DNA of 64,000 nucleotides from Prostheceraeus crozeri (Eukaryota; Platyhelminthes; Polycladida; Euryleptidae). A program made the translations under genes and the position numbers. Below, piece after piece: positions 22,488 to 32,166 of this stretch. Where the stretch lies: the NCBI GenBank assembly GCA_907163375.1, contig CAJQUW010007129.1, positions 1 through 64,000 of the forward strand, given 5' to 3'. The notes beneath the pieces were generated by a model, which did not search any database, had not been told where the DNA came from, and worked only from the letters and a program-made list of their open reading frames with translations. The number at the start of each line of letters is the position of its first letter. The first letter of the stretch is position 1.

Positions 22488-25091
22488 TACTTTACTTTAC
22501 TTTAAGCGGCATATTCATTGCTGAACTTCGGCCGACCCATTGGAGATGGCACGCCACAGTTTTCGCTCACGCGTTGCGCAGTTCAATTCGTACATGTTGA
22601 GTCCGGTCCATTTCATGATGTTGTTGACATACTGCGTCCTGGGCCTTCCTCTGCGCCGGTTGCCCTCCATGTTGCCTTGCAGCACAGTTCTCGTTAAAAG
22701 GCATCCTCCCTCCCTGCATTGATGACCGTAGAAGGAGAGTTTCCTTTTCCGAATGTGTCGAAGTAACATAGGGGTAGTGGCCAGTTGCTCGAAGATGCTG
22801 GCATTCGTTCGGTGCTCTCTGTAATTTATGCGCAACATTCTCTTCCAGAACCACATTTCGGCAGCTTCGATGTGTTGCTCGTCTGTAGTTTTCAGCGTCC
22901 ATCCTTCCGCTCCATATGATAGAATTGGCCACACAAGCGTCATCACTAATTTCATCTTGAGCTTTGTTGGTAGTGCCCTATCTGCCCATAGCTTGTTCAG
23001 TCTGGTCATCTTCGCCTTAGCCATAGCTATTCTCACACGGACGTCTTCTGTGCAACTTCCATCATTTTTCTTGATAGAGCCAAGATATTTGAAGCGATCG
23101 ACCTCTGCAACAGTCTCAGCCCCAACTGTGATTGTGCTATCTTCGTCACGTGTTGAACCGACTCGCATTACTTTTGTCTTCCTTGCATTTAGCTTGAGCG
23201 ACCTCTCAACTCCTGAAGCATTTACCTGGTCAACCATCTCCTGCATTTCACTCATGTTCTTGGCTATCAAAGCTGTGTCATCGGCATACCTGACATTGCT
23301 TATTTGTCTGCCTCCGATATTTATGCCAGCGTTCGTAAAATCGGTTTCTCTCATGATTTGCTCAGTATACAAACTGAAAAGATGCGGTGATAGAATACAT
23401 CCTTGACGCACACCCTTTTTGATTGGAAATTGCTTGGTTCGGTCTCCGTTCCAGCGAATAACTCCTTGCTGATTGCAGTAGAGGGACTTTATCAGGTTGA
23501 CGAGGTGATCAGGGAATCCAAAAGTAGACATGATATCCCAGAGCTGACCGTGGCTCACGCTGTCAAAAGCCTTGGAATAATCAATGAAAGTTATAACCGC
23601 TCCACATGACATGTCATTAGCCTTTTCAATAATGACTTGTAGGGTTGCCAACATGTCTGCGGTGCCTCTGCCAATTCGAAACCCTGCTTGTTCATCTGGG
23701 AGTTCCTGTTCGATCTTCATGCGCAGGCGGTCCAGCAGTATATTGAGGAGGACTTTGCTAGCATGCGATATAAGCGCGATGGTGCGATAATTGCCACACT
23801 CTTTGGGATTGCCAGTCTTGTGCAGTAATACGAGTTCTTGCTCTTTCCAATCGTCTGGCCAACGTTCCGTTTCCCAAATCCTCACGCAAAGCTTGTGAAG
23901 ACTTTTTGTGGCAAAGTCACCAGCGAACTTGACGAGTTCCGCAGGCACATTGTCACAACCTGCAGTCTTGCCCATTTTCAGTTTCTTTACCACGTTCTGG
24001 ACTTCTGCAAGCAGCGGAACAGGCTCCTTTTTTGCTGGAGGCGTAGTAACCAGCTCCTGATGAAAAACCGATGAAGTTGAACCGAAAAGCTGCTTAGCGT
24101 ATTCTTCCCAACGCTTTAGAACCTGGTTGGGTTCTATGAGGGTTAGACCTGTGGAGTCATTGATTACACTTTGTTTTTCAGTAGCTGCTGGTTCAGTAAG
24201 TGCGGAGATTTTTCGAAAAAGTGCTTTGCCTTTATGCATTCTATCGAACTCGTCGATTTCAGCGCACTGTCGTTCTAGCCAGGTTTTCTTGTCTTTACGC
24301 AGGCTTTTCTTTATCTTCTTGTTCAGCTTTTTAATCAAAAGGCTATCTGAAACACGCCGAGCTTCTCTTCGTTCATGAATTAACTTGAGAGTCTCGTTGC
24401 CAATCCAAGAATCAGTTACTTTCCGCCTAGGGGCACGTCCTATGACATCGGTTGCAACCTCTTTTAAGGTATCAGCTATGTTTGACCAGAGATCATTCGG
24501 CTCCATCTCCGTAGTATCTGTCTCCAATAGCGCTGCAAATCGGTTGTTCGTTTCTGTTACGTATTGATCCCGGACTTCCGAATCGTTCAGTTTATTCAAG
24601 TTGAAACGGAATGGTTGACTACTTCTTTTCACACTGAATGCTTTCAATTGAACCTTTGAAACGACCAATTTGTGATCGGTATCACAGTCTGCACTTGGTT
24701 TAGTTCTGGCATCAAGTACATTGTTGCGCCATTTCTTATTTATCATCATATAATCGATTTGATTCCGGGTGCTTTGGTCTGGAGATGTCCACGTGAATCG
24801 TCGACGCTTGTGGTGGCTAAACTGCGTATTCAAAATGCAAAGATTGTTTGCGGTAGAGAAATCTGCTAACCGTTGACCTCTCTCGTTTCGAATTCCCAGA
24901 CCGAAGCGACCAATTCCAGCAGAAGGTTCGTCTCCTTCACCAACCTTCGCATTGAAATCGCCCATCAGGATGCAGATCTCTCGACTCTTTACTTGTTCAA
25001 CTGCTGATTGCAATTTCTCATAGAAGAGGTCTACAACTTCATCATCGTGACTAGTTGTAGGAGCATACCTGTATTACTGTTGTGGGCACAG
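22488..25091 (-). mobile_element. RTE-like non-LTR retrotransposon, 5'-truncated (copy A)
   Basis: Flanked by a perfect 12-bp target duplication GCGAAAATGTGC (22476-22487 and 25092-25103). The 3' end (left side) has a short AAAGT/TACTT tandem tail (about 22488-22506), typical of RTE-type LINEs, rather than poly-A. The 5' end is truncated within the endonuclease domain. It is inserted in the cysteine-rich coda of the decayed piggyBac-like element. Confidence 0.85.
22515..25013 (-). CDS. RTE-like endonuclease/reverse transcriptase (copy A)
   Basis: An 832-codon open frame from an internal Met; the frame is also open about 15-20 codons upstream to the truncation. The N-terminal part is the APE-type endonuclease lacking its first ~80-100 residues: ILMGDFNAKVG and, near residue 110, DTDHKLVV (the catalytic D/H end). 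RT motifs follow in order: AGCDNVPAELVK, YRTIALISHASKV, QAGFRIGRGTADM, FIDYSKAFDSVSH (first Asp, ~476), GVRQGCILSPHLFSLY and RYADDTALIAK (YADD, ~575). A C-terminal region with SYGAEGWTLKTTDEQ is typical of RTE and relatives. The frame has no stops, suggesting a recent insertion, but the endonuclease is incomplete. The clade within RTE/RTE-X/Proto2 is not resolved. Confidence 0.9.
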   Translation of the reverse strand: MQSAVEQVKSREICILMGDFNAKVGEGDEPSAGIGRFGLGIRNERGQRLADFSTANNLCILNTQFSHHKRRRFTWTSPDQSTRNQIDYMMINKKWRNNVLDARTKPSADCDTDHKLVVSKVQLKAFSVKRSSQPFRFNLNKLNDSEVRDQYVTETNNRFAALLETDTTEMEPNDLWSNIADTLKEVATDVIGRAPRRKVTDSWIGNETLKLIHERREARRVSDSLLIKKLNKKIKKSLRKDKKTWLERQCAEIDEFDRMHKGKALFRKISALTEPAATEKQSVINDSTGLTLIEPNQVLKRWEEYAKQLFGSTSSVFHQELVTTPPAKKEPVPLLAEVQNVVKKLKMGKTAGCDNVPAELVKFAGDFATKSLHKLCVRIWETERWPDDWKEQELVLLHKTGNPKECGNYRTIALISHASKVLLNILLDRLRMKIEQELPDEQAGFRIGRGTADMLATLQVIIEKANDMSCGAVITFIDYSKAFDSVSHGQLWDIMSTFGFPDHLVNLIKSLYCNQQGVIRWNGDRTKQFPIKKGVRQGCILSPHLFSLYTEQIMRETDFTNAGINIGGRQISNVRYADDTALIAKNMSEMQEMVDQVNASGVERSLKLNARKTKVMRVGSTRDEDSTITVGAETVAEVDRFKYLGSIKKNDGSCTEDVRVRIAMAKAKMTRLNKLWADRALPTKLKMKLVMTLVWPILSYGAEGWTLKTTDEQHIEAAEMWFWKRMLRINYREHRTNASIFEQLATTPMLLRHIRKRKLSFYGHQCREGGCLLTRTVLQGNMEGNRRRGRPRTQYVNNIMKWTGLNMYELNCATRERKLWRAISNGSAEVQQ

Positions 25092-25749
25092 GCGAAAATG
25101 TGCAGTATGCAGAAAACAAGCACGACCCGAGTGTCGGCAGTGTGATGTAGGCTTTCACATCGATTGTTTTCCTACGTACCATGATAGACAGTAATCTTTT
25201 CTGAAAGCTACATGAAGAAAGAAGCTACAGTTCTAGGATTTTTATCACATTTTGTCTTCAATGAAAAAGATATGATCTGTACATTTTTCAATACATTCAA
25301 ATATAATGTGACGTCAATATCTTCTAATAACACAAGACTATCAACTGAATTATTACCATAGAGCTTACTGAAACAATTATAGAAAGTTTTTGAAAAAATC
25401 TGAAAAATTCGGATATTTACCATGGTCGATAATATAAAGTAGACATGAAACAAAGTATAAATGCAATTTTTGATAAAAGATTCTAGTCAAAACTTATTGA
25501 AAAATATTTGGTAAAACGTACGAAACCAGATGAATATTTCTTTCAAAAATCCGGATGGCCATGGTCGACATATGTCGACTTTTTAAAATCTCGTATAATT
25601 TATAAATTATGAAAATGATTAGGTAAGGCAGACATTAAACAATGTAGAAATGCACTTTCTACATTTCAAAGTCATTCAAAAGCATTAGAAAAAAATTTGG
25701 CAAATAATGGGTTTTGATTTGCCAGCATAGTTTAAAACGGTTAAAGGTG

Positions 25750-25863
25750 GATGGATTGATATTTGCTGAGATATCTCGGTCAATTATCATTTGTCAAAAG
25801 CCCTCGGGCAATGCCCTCGCGCATTTTAACAAAATAAGTGAGCTCATTATTCCAGCAAATATC
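25750..25863. repeat. Fold-back inverted repeat (copy A)
   Basis: GATTGATATTTGCTG and its complement CAGCAAATATCAATC enclose ~85 bases, just right of the piggyBac-like element. It may be a small MITE. The same structure exists in copy B (about 44625-44738). Confidence 0.6.
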
Positions 25864-27617
25864 AATCTGTTCTCTTTTAGCCATTATTAAGGCTTTTAGC
25901 CATAGAAATAGATAATAATAGAATCTCTAGAACGGAAATGTAGCCTCGTACCGGTATAACACTTCCTACTTGCCCCTGCTCTCGCAGTTTCCGAGCTGAA
26001 AGTATTTAAATCAAAATCATCATCCGCTAGGAATATCAGTTAACTACATACAGTAAACTAAGACCTACTATACAAAATGCAACTGGGATGAATAAATTTG
26101 TAATGAACTTTGAAGAAAAGAAAATAAAATACATGCGAAGCTACAGTACAGGCACTGAACTTGCTAGAATCGACCTACAACGTCTCACCTGGAACTACTC
26201 CATGAAGAAAATGAAATAGGGAACTAGACTTGTTATAAATGGCGCAATTGGTGACTAACTATTCAAGAAATTTAATCTACCTCTCAAGAGGACCGGTCTG
26301 TGTCCCATCATATTCGCAAACAGTTGTGACAAGTGTAATCTGTACACGACGGAAGATACTATCAATTACCTATTTCACTGAAGATGGGAAAGGAGATAAT
26401 CATTCACGCTGTTACCTAACTTAACATAGAAAATAAGCTAACCAAGTAATTATCAAAGCGTAGATCGTATAAACAAATTAAAAAAAGGAAGGGTAATAAA
26501 TTCTGAAAGATAAGCTGCTGAAAATGATTGGTGAAGTACGACTGTCATGGAATATTGAAATTGTAGCAAAAGAAAAAATAGTAAGAAGGAAAAATTGAAT
26601 GAATGCATAAATAAATAAATGGAAGGAAATAAACAGCGCAGATGAAAATTATTAAGTATAGATCAAAATCAAAAAAATTAATAAATAAATGAAATAAATA
26701 GTCACATGAAACTAGCGTAAAATGAATTTGCAGACTGCAAAATAATGAGTGCAAGCGAATAATGTAATGCATACTGAAAATAAAATAAAATAAAATTAGT
26801 CCTTAAAAGGACTGGTTTTGCGTTCGCTGTACCAGCTAGGAAGTCATCAGCAGGAATTCAGGTAGGATTCGTGTTTCGACTCCAATTCCTGAACACCTAG
26901 CTTAGAATTCCGAGAGTAAAACAGCCGCAATTTTTGAAAGTTGGTGTTGTCCACTCCTTCCCCTTCTTTGAAATGAAGCTACAATACTGAGACATCGAGG
27001 CTTGTGGTTTCTAGGAGACTTTATAAAGTTTGCACTTGCCTCTTCTTTTCAGATGGGGAAATTAAGTAACAGCAGTTTTTATTTTTCTGATATGCTTTGT
27101 CCGGTCAGCAGTAGCTAGTTTTGCGGACGCACTGATAGTGGATACGAACCTGGATAGGAACACATGTTTCGAATTGCCAATGGATGCGAACATGGATAGG
27201 AACATGTTCCAAATTACCAATCGGAACATGTTTCGAACATGTAAATAGGAACCGCGTTCCGATTGACAACCGAATTGAGATCATACTTAATGATTCGGTA
27301 CACTTATTTGTGTGTTGGGATCGGAACGGCCTGTTCCGAAATTGAATTAGAGTATGTGAATTAGAACAGGGATGCGAACATCTATTTCGGAACTTAAACA
27401 GATGTTTGTTTTGAGACTGCTTGCTCAAATGCGACAATTGTGACCATTGTGACTATGATGTCAATCTTTCTTGAATTTCATAAAACAGATTCTACAGATC
27501 AGGAATTATGTTAACAATCTTATATTATTTGCTAATCAGAATCCCATTTACAGACTTTGTAAATAAAAAACAAGAGGTTTGCAATGTAAGTTTAATTAGG
27601 CATGGAAAATCACAGCA
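25864..27617. other. AT-rich spacer with no gene (copy A)
   Basis: No coding frame is convincing. The perfect palindrome AGTCCTTAAAAGGACT at 26798-26813 follows AAAAT repeats. At about 27140-27250 the GAACATG motif recurs about four times, including GGAACATGTTCC at 27195-27206. Equivalent DNA lies at 44740-46493 in copy B. Confidence 0.5.
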
Positions 27618-27811
27618 TTAACCCATTAAGTCCTAGCGTGACCATATGGTCACAACCACACTATTATATTAAAGTTGATCCAATTTTTTTATATGTTTGA
27701 ACAATTATCTTGTTCTCGCTTTAATAATATAGCAGAATACCCTGTTGTTTTAATTCACAGTATTTTCGATTGGCTGTCATCTCTTGTTTCGGTGGCGCTA
27801 AGTGAAATATC

Positions 27812-30041
27812 ATGGCTACATCGTCCAAGAGGAGAAAAACGTAAGTAACGCTTTTTCATTGCATTCTGAACACCTGAAAAACTAATCAGTGAAGCAACAG
27901 TCCCAGTGTATGTTACTATCACGACCTATAAGGTGTTATTGGATATAGGAAATTTCGTTTGATGGATGATCTACCTAAGAACCAGTTATGTAATCATGAT
28001 GTGACCATATGGTCACGCTAGGACTTACGAGATACATACATCTCTGTACAAAGTTGAATTTTAACATGTTTACAATACCAAACTTCTCTTGGTTTTAAAA
28101 AAATTAAGAGGCAAAGTTAAGAATTTGCATTGAATATGCATAAATGACGTGTTTGAAAATTACAACCCGGCAATATTTTCATGTTAAAAAAAGTTTGGCT
28201 GGGGAATCGAACCCGTGTCCTTACGGATAGTGTATCTAACATCGATACCACCGCGCCACTCGCGCATCTGCTTGCTGTCATCTACTTAGACTGTCATATT
28301 GCTTTGCAGGTACACTGTTGATGACGTTGTCGCTTTGGTGGAGCAAGATGAAATCGACGAGAATGACATTTTCATAGAGCCGCCTGCCGCAGCTGTTTTA
28401 ACAGACGAAGATTCGGGTGATGAAGCGGATCGTCTGTCGGGAAACCAGCTACGTGCACAAGCGCATGTAGCATGCCTTGAAGACGAGGACGCAGGGTACA
28501 AATATGAATTCGACTTCGAGCTATTTTCCAACATAGAAAAGTCTTTGAAGTGGTGTAGAAAGGACAATAAAGATAATATCCCCTTATTTCCAGAACCCAG
28601 TTATGATAGATACAGAGATTTTTCTCCGATCGAGCTATTCGAACTCTTTTTTGGTGATGAGATCATTGATCACATATGTGTTGAAACACAAACATATATT
28701 ATGCAGAAAAATGAGCCTCATCTACATTTTTCGAAATCGGAAGTTAAGACTTTTATTGGAATAATGATTCTCTCAGGTTACTATCTCAGGTCCTATCCAA
28801 ATCGCAGGATGTTTTGGGAGAACCAGGACGATACCCGGAACTCCTTGGTATACCAAAGTATGAGGCGAAATCGTTTTGAAACTTTGATGACCCGAATTCA
28901 CTTCGCAGATGATAGCATTATCGATATGAATGATAAGTTATTCAAAGTGAGACCTTTGATCACACATCTAAACAGGAAATTTAGAGAACATTTTGTGCCC
29001 GAGCAGCATCTAAGCTATGATGAGTCCATGATCAGATATTTAGGATCTCATGGAATCAAACAGTTTATCGCTAATAAACCCATACGGTTTGGGTATGAAT
29101 GTTGGTCCCTCAACTCTAGTAGTGGGTATCTTCTGTCTTTTGAGGTGCATCAGGGGAAGACAATGAAAATTGATGGAGAACAATATGGGAAATCTTTTGG
29201 AAAGGCAACAGCACCTTTATTTTCATTCTTAGACGAACCGGAACGTTTTCAAAAGCTACCGTATCTTATATACTTTGATAACCTTTTCACTAGTCTGAAA
29301 ACCTTTGTTGAGCTCTCTAATCGAGGATGCGGTGGTACAGGTACTTAGAGAGAAAACAGAATTCCGAAATCATGTCCAATTCGCCCAAAAGATTTTTTGG
29401 CAAAGTGTGATAGAGGCACAATTTCTTTTGCTTCAGATAGTAAGACAAACATCGTTATTGCACATTGGAAGGACAATAAGGTTGCTACAGTAGGTTCTAA
29501 TTGTCACTCAATACACCCTATAGGGGAATGTCGTAGATATTGTCGTCAATCGGGTCAGAAAATATCAGTTTCATGTCCAAACGTAATCAAATCATACAAC
29601 CAATGGATGGGTGGAACTGATCGAATAGATCAAAACGTCTCTATTGTATCGGACAAATATCAAAGGAAAAAAAGTGGTATTTCCCTATTTTTTCATGGTT
29701 AATTGATGTGGCCATTCAAAATGCATGGCTACTTAAGTAGCTTTATTCATCGGGGTATTCACAGAAATTGCCCACTTTTAGAGTTTCGTCGGAGAATTGC
29801 GCTTTTTATTTTAAACCTAAATGGTGTTAAACCATCAGGTGGTGGTCGACCACCACTTCGGGAAAGAGGATTATCCGCGGATGTACGTTTTGATAATGTA
29901 GGACACTATGTACGAGTTCCCACTGGTTCAAAACGTCGACGATGCCAAGGAAATAATTATTCCTCAGTAATTAGATCCGAATGTACTAAATGTAACGTTG
30001 GTTTGTGCATTCCTTACTTCGAGAATTATCATAAACCATGA
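27812..30041 (+). pseudogene. piggyBac transposase, decayed (copy A)
   Basis: Exon 1 (27812-27840) reads MATSSKRRKT and splices at GTAAGT to an exon starting at 28310 (AG at 28308-28309), giving an acidic N-terminus (YTVDDVVALVEQDEIDEND...). The DDE_Tnp_1_7 core shows LSYDESMIRYLG (first Asp) and IYFDNLFTSLKT (second Asp); after a frame break, YNQWMGGTDRIDQN (third Asp). A final segment ends with a cysteine-rich finger (CTKCNVGLCIPYFENYHK). The frame is interrupted at about 29345 and again at about 29700, so it is inactive as read. It lies on the + strand between TTAA-bounded ends. Confidence 0.85.
28193..28266 (-). ncRNA. tRNA-like sequence / SINE-head fragment inside the piggyBac intron (copy A)
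   Basis: The reverse complement reads GTGGCGCGGTGG (A-box-like) and, ~35 bases on, GGTTCGATTCC, an exact pol III B box (28203-28213 on +). The acceptor arms do not pair, so it is a tRNA pseudogene or the head of a tRNA-derived SINE rather than a working tRNA. Copy B has the same at about 47069-47142. Confidence 0.55.
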
Positions 30042-30899
30042 CATTCAGAATTGTGTTGAATCTTTGATAAGCTGACATTTTGATAATGAATAGATCTGAT
30101 AATAATTTTGTGTAACAAAGAAAATTATAGTTGCTATTCCTTTTGTTGATTATTGATAATCACCATTGTTCGAATTTTACCAGTTTCGTGATGAATAGTA
30201 AATTGTATTCATTGTATCAAGAAATGTAGTTTTGTTAATTACTTGCCATATTCAAAAGCAATATGTACCTCGTAAGTCCTAGCGTGACCATGTGGTCACA
30301 GGCTGCAGATGTAAAACTAAAGAAGCACCGGCATAATTTCAATCATAAATGCGCAAAGTAACCCCTAAGGATGCGTAACACAAAATATATTAGATTTCTG
30401 TGATGTAAAATAATTCGGGCATTAATGGGTTAACTTTACCCTAACTGTTAACCTAATTAACAGTTTAATTAGGCATGTAATGGTCACAGTCATGAACGGG
30501 GCACCTTGCCGGCAGTCCCTGTCTCCTTTGGAGTGCGGTAACAGCTAGAGTCTTCCACAACTCTACGTTGCATCCACAAGATAAATTCACGTTCGTATCT
30601 AACTCTCCTCCCATTATAATCTGACTTTCATTCTTGAAGCAGAACAGTTGTTTCTGGGTAGTCAGGTTTCGTTCTTAGTGTTTGCTCAAGTCACGAGGAT
30701 TAGAACTTACTTGATTGGAACAATGACATCCTTATATATCCCTTTAGGGAAAATCGGAGCCTCTCTGATTGGCTGTTGGGAATTCCTTTGTTTAAAAAGT
30801 ATAGAAGTCCTAGCAGCGTACCAATTCTCATCAAAGGTTCTAATCCTCAAGTACCATGTTGTCAGCTATCTTATCTATATTATTCTAATCACATTGAAA

Positions 30900-31301
30900 A
30901 TGGAACGTATCACAGCACCTCCCACTTCTCCTGTTGAAAAGATGGAATCGCCATGCGAACCCAGAGTGTTGGTAAGAAGACCTGTAACTCCTGATCCAGA
31001 ATCATCAGAAGATGAAAGCGTGGTTCTAAGGAGGAGTGTCATCGAAACACCGGTGGAGGCCACCATAACCGTCAAGACGCGATGCGGAAGCCAGATCAGG
31101 AATGCGCCGAGGAAGGTACACTCCAAAAGAATAGCTGTCAGATTTGAACCACAAGAGAAGAACTTAACAACCGGGCTTGAGTTCAACATAATCGACCCAG
31201 ACACGCCTCGCCGCTGCCCTGGTGCCCCCAAAAAGACAAGAGTGTGTGTTCGCGTTGACCTGAAGAAACTGATTCCTTTCCCAAATATTGATAATATGTG
31301 A
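30900..31301 (+). CDS. Hypothetical protein (copy A)
   Basis: A 134-residue frame beginning MERITAPPTSPVEKMESPCE, with an acidic Ser-rich stretch (TPDPESSEDES) and a basic C-terminal half (RNAPRKVHSKRIAVRF, GAPKKTRVCVRVDLKK). No family is recognised. The frame is open upstream to 30648, but the first convincing Met follows a TATA-like TTTAAAAAG (~30788) and a probable 5' leader. It is identical in copy B (49776-50177). It could be a small host gene or the first gene of an adjoining element. Confidence 0.45.
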   Translation: MERITAPPTSPVEKMESPCEPRVLVRRPVTPDPESSEDESVVLRRSVIETPVEATITVKTRCGSQIRNAPRKVHSKRIAVRFEPQEKNLTTGLEFNIIDPDTPRRCPGAPKKTRVCVRVDLKKLIPFPNIDNM

Positions 31302-31374
31302 TTTTTTCTCTTCAACAACACTTACATAATGAACAATCTTGTTTTATAATTTCACAAATCGAATTTCTGATGGG

Positions 31375-32038
31375 TCGATTTCCACCATCATCGTTGAGTA
31401 ATTACTTGGATATTGTCGAGGGATTTGAAAGAATCGATAAACCCAGTACTACCACCGGTGGTACTGTTTCTCCTGTCCAACCAGTTATAACTGCTGTTGC
31501 GTCTAGTAATTCAGGCATTCGTTGCTTTAAATGTCAAGAATTCGGTCATATCGCTCGGGGTTGTCCTAAGTCTGTCAACGTCTTCCAACGGACCATGTCA
31601 TGGCCGTCTCAGACTCCACGTCAAACTATGAACAGGCCGACAAATTCAACGTTTTTTCAGCAACCGTTCTATCGGTCACAAGCGGGTTTAATTAATGCGC
31701 CATCGAACGTTCAGCCCGCAGTTCCGTAAGTAAGACCAATTTTGGGTCCTGACACAACGGTATCTCGGTCAACACTCCCAAGGGAATCGCGGTTGCCTGT
31801 TGTCGAGCAACCCACCAGTTATGGAAACACGGCTCAAAAATTGACTGGGTTTCCGGGACAAAATACTACGTATACTGGGGTTGCCGATGCATCGGCATCA
31901 GGCTATCAGCCACAGCAAAATAGGCCCACTGGTGCTTTGCAGCCTACTTTAACTGCTCGGCAGGGTCCATGTTATAATTGTGGACAGTATGGACACTTAG
32001 CTCGTAATTGTCCGCAGGGAAACGAGCAGCGGCGATAG
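31375..32038 (+). other. Ty3/gypsy gag remnant: nucleocapsid region
   Basis: Two CCHC zinc knuckles, CFKCQEFGHIARGCPK (~31523-31570) and CYNCGQYGHLARNCPQ (~31969-32017), separated by a Gln/Pro/Thr-rich linker, identify the nucleocapsid part of gag, which packages element RNA. Having two well-spaced knuckles is somewhat unusual for Ty3/gypsy. The capsid part lies upstream of the junction and is absent. Confidence 0.75.
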
Positions 32039-32166
32039 ATACGTCCCGGCCTCTCGCCGGCTCTCGTTTGAAACGGGACTCAGCAAATATAGCAGAAATT
32101 CTTGTTGGTGACCAGATAGTTAAAGCTCTGGTTGATACCGGTGCAGATGTGTCGGTATGTAATATA

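Larger units (their letters stand above)
21645..25711 (+). mobile_element. Decayed piggyBac-like element hosting a LINE (copy A)
   Basis: Bounded on the left by TTAA and CCTGTTATTTGCCA and on the right by TGGCAAATAATGGG then TTTT (a decayed TTAA). Subterminal palindromes of the type GTCGACATATGTCGAC followed by CCATGG...TCCGGA occur at ~21665, ~22000, ~25395-25425 and ~25560 in mirror orientation. Inside, a short ORF begins MPKRKAVSPDFVPRKS (22362), and after the LINE a reading RKCAVCRKQARPECRQCDVG with FHIDCFPTYH (about 25092-25180) looks like the C-terminal cysteine-rich finger of piggyBac transposases. The catalytic core is missing, so this is an internally deleted, non-autonomous copy. 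Confidence 0.55.
27622..30429 (+). mobile_element. piggyBac transposon with intron (copy A)
   Basis: 2808 bp bounded by TTAA at 27618-27621 and 30430-30433, with inverted ends CCCATTAA / TTAATGGG. Next to them sits the subterminal motif AAGTCCTAGCGTGACCATATGGTCAC, containing the palindrome GTGACCATATGGTCAC. It occurs near the left end (27628), inverted at ~27998-28025, and near the right end (~30270). Such repeated subterminal motifs are the usual transposase-binding sites of piggyBac-type elements. The coding region has decayed. Confidence 0.9.
20170..31374 (+). repeat. 11.2-kb direct repeat, copy A
   Basis: Almost identical to 39045-50251 with an offset of 18875-18877 bp. Only scattered substitutions and single-base indels are seen, for example one amino-acid change in the piggyBac segment and two in the LINE protein. 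Copy A begins exactly at the LTR start and ends abruptly at CTGATGGG, after which Ty3/gypsy gag-region sequence begins. It is far too long and composite to be an LTR in itself. Confidence 0.95.

Noticed and set aside
22540-24869. Series of + strand ORFs of 60-192 codons (also in the second copy at 41415-43744).
   Set aside because: They are antisense shadows of the RTE-like reverse transcriptase frame.
28193-28266. Functional tRNA gene.
   Set aside because: The B box is perfect but acceptor stem halves do not pair, and it lies in a transposon intron; a tRNA-derived SINE head or pseudogene is more likely.
30875-31321. 148-codon - strand ORF opposite the hypothetical 134-residue gene.
   Set aside because: It is a mirror of the + strand frame, lacks recognisable features, and the + strand product has a more protein-like acidic/basic layout and a TATA-like upstream sequence.
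20170-31374. An 11.2-kb giant LTR flanking the gypsy internal region.
   Set aside because: The true LTR ends are clear (TGTAACAG...CTGTTACA, 937 bp, CATA duplication), and the rest of the repeat is unrelated flank carrying other transposons.
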